From positions 1-64,000 of the forward strand of contig JANQQK010000008.1 of NCBI GenBank assembly GCA_028289375.1: a stretch of 64,000 bases of DNA, in the 5' to 3' direction. The stretch is from Phycisphaerae bacterium (GTDB lineage Bacteria; Planctomycetota; Phycisphaerae; UBA1845). How positions within the stretch are numbered: the stretch's first letter is position 1; every line of letters begins with the position of its first letter. Below, in pieces: positions 58,040-64,000 of this stretch. The position numbers were made by a program, and so were the translations under genes. The notes beneath the pieces are model-generated. The model had not been told where the DNA came from and searched no databases. It saw nothing but the letters and a program-made list of their open reading frames with translations.

Positions 58040-58987
58040 ATGTCACCCGGTATGATCGCACTGCTCTGCGTCATTGGAGTCTTCTTCCTCATCATCGTCT
58101 TCACAGGCCTCTTCACCGTGAAGCAGCAGACCCGCGCAATCGTCGAAAGACTCGGAAAGTTCAAGCAGATCTGCGGCCCAGGTCTCCACTTCAAGGTGCC
58201 CATCATCGACACCATCTCAGGCCGCGTCACACACCGCGTCCGCGAACTCGAGATCAACGTCGAATCCAAAACCGCAGACGATGTCTTCGTCGACCTCCTC
58301 ATCGCCGTGCAGTTCTACATCGATGAGAACGCAGATGCCGTCAAACTCGCCTTCTACAAACTCTCCAATCCCGAACAGCAGATCAGCTCCTACGTCTTCG
58401 ACACCGTCCGCGCCCTCGTCCCCGAGATGAAGGTGGACAACGTCTTCTCCGAAAAGGACAAGATCGCCCTCGCCGTCAAGGAACGACTTCAGGACATCAT
58501 GGAGGAGTTTGGCTACACCATCCTGCAATCACTGGTCAACGACATCCAACCCGACCAAAAGGTCAAGGAAGCCATGAACCACGTGAACGCCAGCGCCCGC
58601 TTGAAGGAAGCAGCCCGCAACGAAGCAGAAGCCAAGAAAATCCGCACCATCGCCGAAGCGGAAGCAGAAGCACGCGCCAAGGAACTGCAGGGTGTCGGTA
58701 TCGCAAGACAACGTCTCGCCATCGCCAACGGTCTCAAGGAATCCGTCGAAGCCTGCTCAGAAGCGGGCATCAGCCCCGAGGAAGCCACCAAAATGGTCCT
58801 CCTCACCCAACACTACGACACCGTCACCGCCGTCGGAGCCAACAACAAAGCCACCGTCATGATGCTCCCCTACTCTCCCGACGGCATGTCCCAGGTCGGC
58901 GACCAGATCATGCACGCCCTACTCGCAACCCAGGACGCATCCGGCAACGGAACGCAGAAAACACCACCGCGCCAGCAACAGGCCTGA
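58040..58987 (+). CDS. SPFH/Band-7 (stomatin-like) membrane protein
   Basis: LFTVKQQTRAIVERLGKFKQICGPGLHFKVPIIDTISGRVTHRVRELEINVESKTADDVFVDLLIAVQFYI; EAEARAKELQGVGIARQRLAIANGL. Confidence 0.96.
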   Translation: MSPGMIALLCVIGVFFLIIVFTGLFTVKQQTRAIVERLGKFKQICGPGLHFKVPIIDTISGRVTHRVRELEINVESKTADDVFVDLLIAVQFYIDENADAVKLAFYKLSNPEQQISSYVFDTVRALVPEMKVDNVFSEKDKIALAVKERLQDIMEEFGYTILQSLVNDIQPDQKVKEAMNHVNASARLKEAARNEAEAKKIRTIAEAEAEARAKELQGVGIARQRLAIANGLKESVEACSEAGISPEEATKMVLLTQHYDTVTAVGANNKATVMMLPYSPDGMSQVGDQIMHALLATQDASGNGTQKTPPRQQQA

Positions 58988-59010
58988 CCGCGACAAACAG
59001 CCACAAGCAC

Positions 59011-59056
59011 GCGAGGCGTTCGGTTCATCACAAGGACCGAACGCCTCGCGCTCTTT
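59011..59056 (+). terminator. Terminator after SPFH gene
   Basis: GCGAGGCGTTCGGT-tcatcacaagg-ACCGAACGCCTCGC 14-bp perfect stem, then GCTCTTTG. Confidence 0.75.
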
Positions 59057-59150
59057 GTGTGCCGCCAAACTCGTGCACATCGCCCGTCCGATAACGGCAC
59101 CGACCACAATTGGCATCCCCAATCCCAACCGGCTACAATGCGTCGCAGTT

Positions 59151-59193
59151 GTCCAGCGTAGGCCTCAAGGGGTAATGGCCTGTCACGCTGGAC
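59151..59193. other. Imperfect stem-loop upstream of Cys-rich repeat protein gene
   Basis: GTCCAGCGT...ACGCTGGAC outer 9-bp stem, inner GGCC/GGCC. Confidence 0.55.
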
Positions 59194-59235
59194 CACCCAC
59201 AACATGAAATCAACGAACCCGAAAGGCCGCAGCCC

Positions 59236-60345
59236 ATGCGATCAATGACCGTCTACGCCCTGATTCTCGCCTCCGTCTCAATCCCCAGCATCGTCCGCGC
59301 CGACGACCTCGGCTGCCCCGGCGAGTGCATCGACGTGTGCAACGGTGTCTGCACCAACACCCGAACCGATCGCTTCAACTGCGGCGTGTGCGACAACCGG
59401 TGTGACTCCGGTCAGGTTTGTTCGTTGGGATTGTGTGCCACAACCTGCGCCGAAGGACTCGCCAACTGCGGCGGTAACTGCGTCAATCTCAGGTCGGATC
59501 GGTTCAACTGCGGTGGTTGCGGCGTCTCATGTCCCAGTGGAACAGTCTGCTCCCTCAACCTCTGCGCCACAACTTGCGCAGAAGGTCTCGCAAACTGTGG
59601 CGGAAACTGCGTTGATCTCTCCGATGACCGCGAAAACTGCGGCGGATGTGCTGTTGCATGCGATCCCGGTGAAATCTGTGTCGACGGCAACTGCCGCATC
59701 ACATGCACCGAATCCCAAACCACCTGCAACTTCATCGGCGCATTCGAATACTGTGCCAACACCAACACTGACGAACTCAACTGCGGCGCATGCTTCAACA
59801 GTTGCGACCCTGGCGAAACATGCGTCGACGGAAACTGCCGAGTCGTATGCCTCGAAGGTTACACCGCATGCACGACCGACATCACCTTCCAGACCTTCTG
59901 CACCAACACAAACACCGATCGCCTCAATTGTGGCCAATGCGGAAATCCCTGCCCAACAGGACAAACCTGCGTCGGCGGAAACTGCGAACTCATCTGCCCA
60001 CTGCCGCTGACGCGATGCGGCAACCTCTGCGTCAATCTCTTCACAGACGAACAGAATTGCGGCGCATGCAACAACCCATGCCCACAAGGCCACCGCTGCT
60101 CGTTCCAGACATGCGAACTCAACTGCCCCGAAGGCCAAACCGGATGCGACGGAAAATGCGTTTCTACCCAATCCGACGAAGAGCACTGCGGCGCATGCAA
60201 CAACCCATGCCCACCCGGCTACGCCTGCACCAACGGCATCTGCACCACCCGCTTCGACGCCGACCGCGACTGCGACGTCGATCTCGATGACTTCCGAGAG
60301 TTCCAATCAGAATTCACCGGCCCCGACCAACCCTGCCCGAAATAG
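59236..60345 (+). CDS. Secreted protein with seven ~42-48 aa Cys-rich repeats and dockerin-like tail
   Basis: Repeat pattern ...C.(N/D)...(D/T)..NCG.C...C..G..C..(G/N)(L/N)C...C; tail DADRDCDVDLDDFREFQSEFTG. Confidence 0.88.
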   Translation: MRSMTVYALILASVSIPSIVRADDLGCPGECIDVCNGVCTNTRTDRFNCGVCDNRCDSGQVCSLGLCATTCAEGLANCGGNCVNLRSDRFNCGGCGVSCPSGTVCSLNLCATTCAEGLANCGGNCVDLSDDRENCGGCAVACDPGEICVDGNCRITCTESQTTCNFIGAFEYCANTNTDELNCGACFNSCDPGETCVDGNCRVVCLEGYTACTTDITFQTFCTNTNTDRLNCGQCGNPCPTGQTCVGGNCELICPLPLTRCGNLCVNLFTDEQNCGACNNPCPQGHRCSFQTCELNCPEGQTGCDGKCVSTQSDEEHCGACNNPCPPGYACTNGICTTRFDADRDCDVDLDDFREFQSEFTGPDQPCPK

Positions 60346-60451
60346 AACGCATCACAAGGGTGGACCATCGCCTCAGCGGTGGGGGAGTCGAATTGACGAG
60401 CAGGAAGCGCGCGAATAACGCATCCCACACCCAGCCAGACAATCGTCAATC

Positions 60452-60482
60452 TCTGTAGCACCACCGCTCGCAGGTGGCGAGA
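60452..60482. repeat. Dispersed palindrome (diverged copy 2)
   Basis: CTGTAGCACCACCGCTCGCAGGTGGCGAG. Confidence 0.6.
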
Positions 60483-60559
60483 CCAACAGCCGACGTTAAC
60501 ATGAAAGTGAACCACCGGTTCACAAGCGACGTTCCATACGCATTGCGAGGTGTCCGCCA

Positions 60560-60901
60560 ATGACCGAAGAAGACCTCACCAAATTCCGCCAACTCCTCAT
60601 CGAACAGCGCGACGAATACCTCGAAACCCTCAGAGGCTCCACCGAATCCGCCAAGGGCATGGAACTCGACCAGCAGCGCGTCGGCCGCCTCTCACGCATG
60701 GACGCCATCCAGCACCAGTCCATCTCCCAAGCAGCCAACCGCCGCATCAAGAAGGAACTCCAACAGATCGACGCCGCCCTCGACCGCATAATCGACGGCT
60801 CCTACGGCGACTGCCTCGCCTGCCAACTCCCCATCCCCCACCTCCGCCTCGAAGCCATCCCCCACACCCCCCACTGTCTCTCCTGCGCCAGCAACATGTA
60901 G
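60560..60901 (+). CDS. TraR/DksA-type zinc-finger protein
   Basis: RRIKKELQQIDAALDRIIDGSYGDCLACQLPIPHLRLEAIPHTPHCLSCASNM; CxxC...CxxC. Confidence 0.92.
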   Translation: MTEEDLTKFRQLLIEQRDEYLETLRGSTESAKGMELDQQRVGRLSRMDAIQHQSISQAANRRIKKELQQIDAALDRIIDGSYGDCLACQLPIPHLRLEAIPHTPHCLSCASNM

Positions 60902-61320
60902 GTCTGGTCAATCCCGGCGCGCCGGGAGGACCTGACGTCTCCCGCATTCTGTAGCGCCACCCCTCGTGGGTGGCGAGAAGGCAAAACCAAGTCTCGCCGC
61001 CCAACCCGTATGATCAGGCAACAATACGTACAAACTGCAAGACGCAGGGAAGATTGCACCGTGCCGTCTTCAATCACCGGCAGCAACATGTAGACCAGCT
61101 CAAGCCCAGCGCGCCGGGAGAACCTGACGTCTCCCGCATTCTGTAGCGCCACCCCTTGTGGGTGGCGAGCAGGCAAAACCAAGTCTCGCCGCCCAACCCG
61201 TATGATCAGGCAACAATACGTGCAATCTGCAAGACGCAGGGAAGATCGCACCCTGCCGTCTTCAATCACCTGCAGCAACATGTGGACCAGCTTAAGCCCA
61301 GCGCGCCGGGAGAACCTGCC
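60889..61320. repeat. ~192-bp tandem repeat, just over two copies, starting in the 3' end of the TraR/DksA-like gene
   Basis: GCAACATGT(A/G) recurs at 60891, 61083 and 61274; between them both copies share CGCGCCGGGAG(G/A)ACCTGACGTCTCCCGCATTCTGTAGCGCCACCCC(T/C)(T/C)GTGGGTGGCGAG...CAAGTCTCGCCGCCCAACCCGTATGATCAGGCAACAATACGT. Confidence 0.88.
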
Positions 61321-61341
61321 CCCCCTCGCCGAACCCAAGCC

Positions 61342-62046
61342 TCACCCCACAAACCCCGCCCCACACTCCGGACACCCACGCCCCGATCCCCGCAGATCAT
61401 ACCCACACCGCACGCACCGCCCACGCACCCACCGCAGGACCTTCCGCACAGGCCCAACAAGCATCATCAGAAAAATCCAACTCAACGACGCAAACCCCAA
61501 CACCGGATACGAAGTCGCCACACTGAACCCCCGGTATCGCCGCTCGATTCGTCCCGCGACCCCGTCGACCACCACAGACGCCGAACCCAGTTTCGTCGAC
61601 TTCGATCCCCGTACATCAACAAAGCGAACATACCACGCCTTCTTAGCCGGTTTCGCGCCAGGCGGAACCCATTTGCCACGTGGCGCATTCTGGTTCATCA
61701 GCGAAAGTCCACATATCCCTCTCCCCGGCGGAATGGGATTGGCAGGGGGACCAACGATTGGCATTTTCCCACTCGTCCCACCACGTCCACCGATCAACGC
61801 CCCCAGATTTCGCCCATCTCCTTCAACAAATCGCGACCCAGCCGGAAGGCCACCAACAAAGACCCTCACACGTCGATCCGATATCCGCGCCGTGACACGC
61901 AGCGGAAACCGCTCACCCTCAAGCGAAACAACATCATAGATCCGGTACCACGAATGCGTCCGATTCACCCACCAGACCACAAACAGCGACATCGCCACCA
62001 GAATCGAAAGCACTGTCGTCAACCGTCGAAACACCGAATCACCCAT
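61342..62046 (-). CDS. Hypothetical membrane protein with C-terminal zinc ribbon (CxxCGYDLRG..CPECG)
   Basis: N-terminal TM LTTVLSILVAMSLFVVWWV, second TM before RCVRCGYDLRGSGRGCPECGAGF. Confidence 0.8.
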   Translation of the reverse strand: MGDSVFRRLTTVLSILVAMSLFVVWWVNRTHSWYRIYDVVSLEGERFPLRVTARISDRRVRVFVGGLPAGSRFVEGDGRNLGALIGGRGGTSGKMPIVGPPANPIPPGRGICGLSLMNQNAPRGKWVPPGAKPAKKAWYVRFVDVRGSKSTKLGSASVVVDGVAGRIERRYRGFSVATSYPVLGFASLSWIFLMMLVGPVRKVLRWVRGRCVRCGYDLRGSGRGCPECGAGFVG

Positions 62047-62136
62047 TCAATGGCAAACCGACCATCACATCACAACCCATCCTCCCCACTATACCCACTC
62101 ACAATACGCAACGATGTAACTTCCACACAACAAAAA

Positions 62137-62168
62137 AACGCCACAGCTCCCGCAGGAGAACCGTGGCG
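62137..62168 (-). terminator. Terminator for minus-strand small gene
   Basis: On the minus strand CGCCACGG...CTGTGGCG followed by TTTTTTTG. Confidence 0.7.
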
Positions 62169-62242
62169 TATCGGGGGCAATCACACGAATTGCCCATCAA
62201 AGCGACCGAACGACAAATCGTCCAGCCGACGAGCCAATCACA

Positions 62243-62500
62243 TTAATCACACGTCGTCTGAGGCCCCTGGAACTTCCCACCCCGCAAACGACAGATCGTA
62301 TCCAGCGTCACCACGCAGTCACCGTTTGGCAGCGCGCATGCACCCGGCGGCACAATCGGCAACGGGAAGAACCGCGCATCCGACGACTCCTCCACCACCG
62401 GCGCCGCAGGCTCCGCCGCCACCGGCGACATCATCATCGCACCACATACCACAGCCACACCCAGAATCACCAACCACGATCCAACCGTCCGTTTCAGCAT
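62243..62500 (-). CDS. Small secreted Cys-containing protein
   Basis: Signal peptide MLKRTVGSWLVILGVAVVCGAMMMSPVAA; four Cys in the mature part. Confidence 0.65.
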   Translation of the reverse strand: MLKRTVGSWLVILGVAVVCGAMMMSPVAAEPAAPVVEESSDARFFPLPIVPPGACALPNGDCVVTLDTICRLRGGKFQGPQTTCD

Positions 62501-62991
62501 CACGCATCTCCTCTTGGAAAATGACCACTAAAGACCCGCCACATATCTTGGCGTAATCCAATCTTCCAACAGGACACGGAAATTCCAAATTCCGACGATT
62601 TCTTGGATGGACGTTCCGGAAGAGCTGTCGCCACATCATGTACCGCTCACGACACTCCGAATACCGGCCCCGTCGAACCGCCACGATCACATCAGCAGTA
62701 GTCCAGAGAAGATCGACGCCAACATCGACTACAACCGCGACAGCACCTACAGCCACGACCTCGCCTGCACACTCCCCACTGCCTCCAATGCGCATGCGAC
62801 ATTTGACGAATAGAGCAACCTAGTAGCGCCTTATCATGGTGCCACAAGCGCCAACGCGTCCACGCCTCAACACAAATCCAATCCACAATAACCTACATCT
62901 CTTACTGCATCCCCATAACTGGGCCACGAATACATAATACATTATCACAACGCAAACCACTCAAGCCATTCACACAATACCACAAACACGA

Positions 62992-63996
62992 CTACCATAT
63001 CGAAAAGAAACGACCTGCCCTGCCTGACGTAGAGCTCGCACCAAATCGTCGATCAAAGCCAAATGACAGCGCAGAAGCTATCTCATCCGGATTCTCAACG
63101 CCAGCCGCCAGCAATTGGCTCCGGAGCAAAGGCATCTGCGATTCCTCGATACCTCCTTCGTTCAACAGTCTTCCCAACCATTCTCCGAACTGCCGTTCAT
63201 CCGGCAACGCCCGATAAAGCGCGAGTAGCCCGCTACTTAATAAGAATAGCAAGATCCTATTTCGCCAACAAAGGATGTCATAGTCATCGCAACCGATTCC
63301 CACCTCAGCAGTCGTGGCGATACGAAAATCTCTCTCTCCAGTTTGCCTATAACCCCTCTGATCCTGAATCCTCTTCACTAGTTTCTCATCTAAGCATATC
63401 CAGCCACGAATCGCCTCTGTAGTCCAATCAACGTCGAGTCGATGACTTCTCTCGTCCTTAATCACACGCACACTCTGAATCTCTCGCCTTTCGAGGCCAC
63501 GCCAGCTTCGACCAACGAGCCGAGGCATCGGCAAGGGTGGATCCACCACGACTCCCAATGACTGAACCAACCTACCCGCTGGCATATCGATCCCAAGCGC
63601 ACCCGAGATATTCTCGATGCTGTCAATCACTCTTCCGTCTACGGTCCAAACGTGTGCTCTATCCTGCAACTGCATTACAGACTCGCACCTGCTGTTGACA
63701 CCATCCTCGATTACGCACAATCCAAGACTACTGACCGCCCGTTTGAACTCTGTGTGATGCGACAGCTTGCCTTTTTCGAGTCCAGAATGTATGAGAAACT
63801 CACCCTCCCATGCTGCCTCAGAAAGACCGACGCCGTTCGCGCGCATTCTGTTCATTTCGTTTTCTGCGTGACCGAGTATACCGACGTAGATCGTGTGCAT
63901 GCCCCTTGCCAACTCCGGAGACTGCTCTACATCCGACCGAGCGACATTTGTTCGCGGCGTGTCGCTACCCATAAAATTCGCAAGAACCCACGGCAC
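62992..63996 (-). CDS. Hypothetical protein, family not recognised
   Basis: Long ORF (334 aa) with no overlapping better candidate; start may be outside the window. Confidence 0.55.
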   Translation of the reverse strand: MPWVLANFMGSDTPRTNVARSDVEQSPELARGMHTIYVGILGHAENEMNRMRANGVGLSEAAWEGEFLIHSGLEKGKLSHHTEFKRAVSSLGLCVIEDGVNSRCESVMQLQDRAHVWTVDGRVIDSIENISGALGIDMPAGRLVQSLGVVVDPPLPMPRLVGRSWRGLERREIQSVRVIKDERSHRLDVDWTTEAIRGWICLDEKLVKRIQDQRGYRQTGERDFRIATTAEVGIGCDDYDILCWRNRILLFLLSSGLLALYRALPDERQFGEWLGRLLNEGGIEESQMPLLRSQLLAAGVENPDEIASALSFGFDRRFGASSTSGRAGRFFSIW

Positions 63997-64000
63997 GCCC

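Noticed and set aside
61156-62556. 466-aa plus-strand ORF
   Set aside because: Overlaps the tandem repeat and two plausible minus-strand genes; low-complexity Pro/Arg/His composition.

Overview
64 kb of high-GC bacterial chromosome. It is probably planctomycete-like, inferred from Ser/Thr kinase-TPR proteins, large Cys-rich secreted proteins with dockerin-like tails, the 'CxxCGYDLRG..CPECG' zinc ribbon and ASPIC/UnbV proteins. The left edge is the end of an integrated element: inverted IS transposase tails, a decayed RepA-like ATPase with an in-frame amber codon, an HTH gene and a tyrosine integrase whose ORF runs antisense through tRNA-Gly(TCC). The core then holds an MsrB-MsrA fusion, a BlaI/M56-type pair with visible operators, a modified-fatty-acid gene cluster (desaturase, FAD oxidoreductase, DUF1365, CFA-like, DUF2878, DUF1295, CNMT-like), an ECF/anti-sigma pair, a kinase-TPR/sigma pair, a 2.6k-residue mosaic secreted protein, and tRNA-Arg(TCT). 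Further right is a tight operon (asparagine-synthetase-like, radical SAM, FAD halogenase-like, TPR, ASPIC/UnbV) that is the best candidate for an undescribed pathway. It is followed by a flavoprotein/NapH-like 4Fe-4S fusion whose flavin-binding motif appears permuted to the N-terminus, a tandem DUF547 pair, and an end region with dispersed palindromes and a ~192-bp tandem duplication that includes the 3' end of a DksA/TraR-like gene. No CRISPR array or rRNA was seen. All family calls come from reading motifs by eye; no database search was run.
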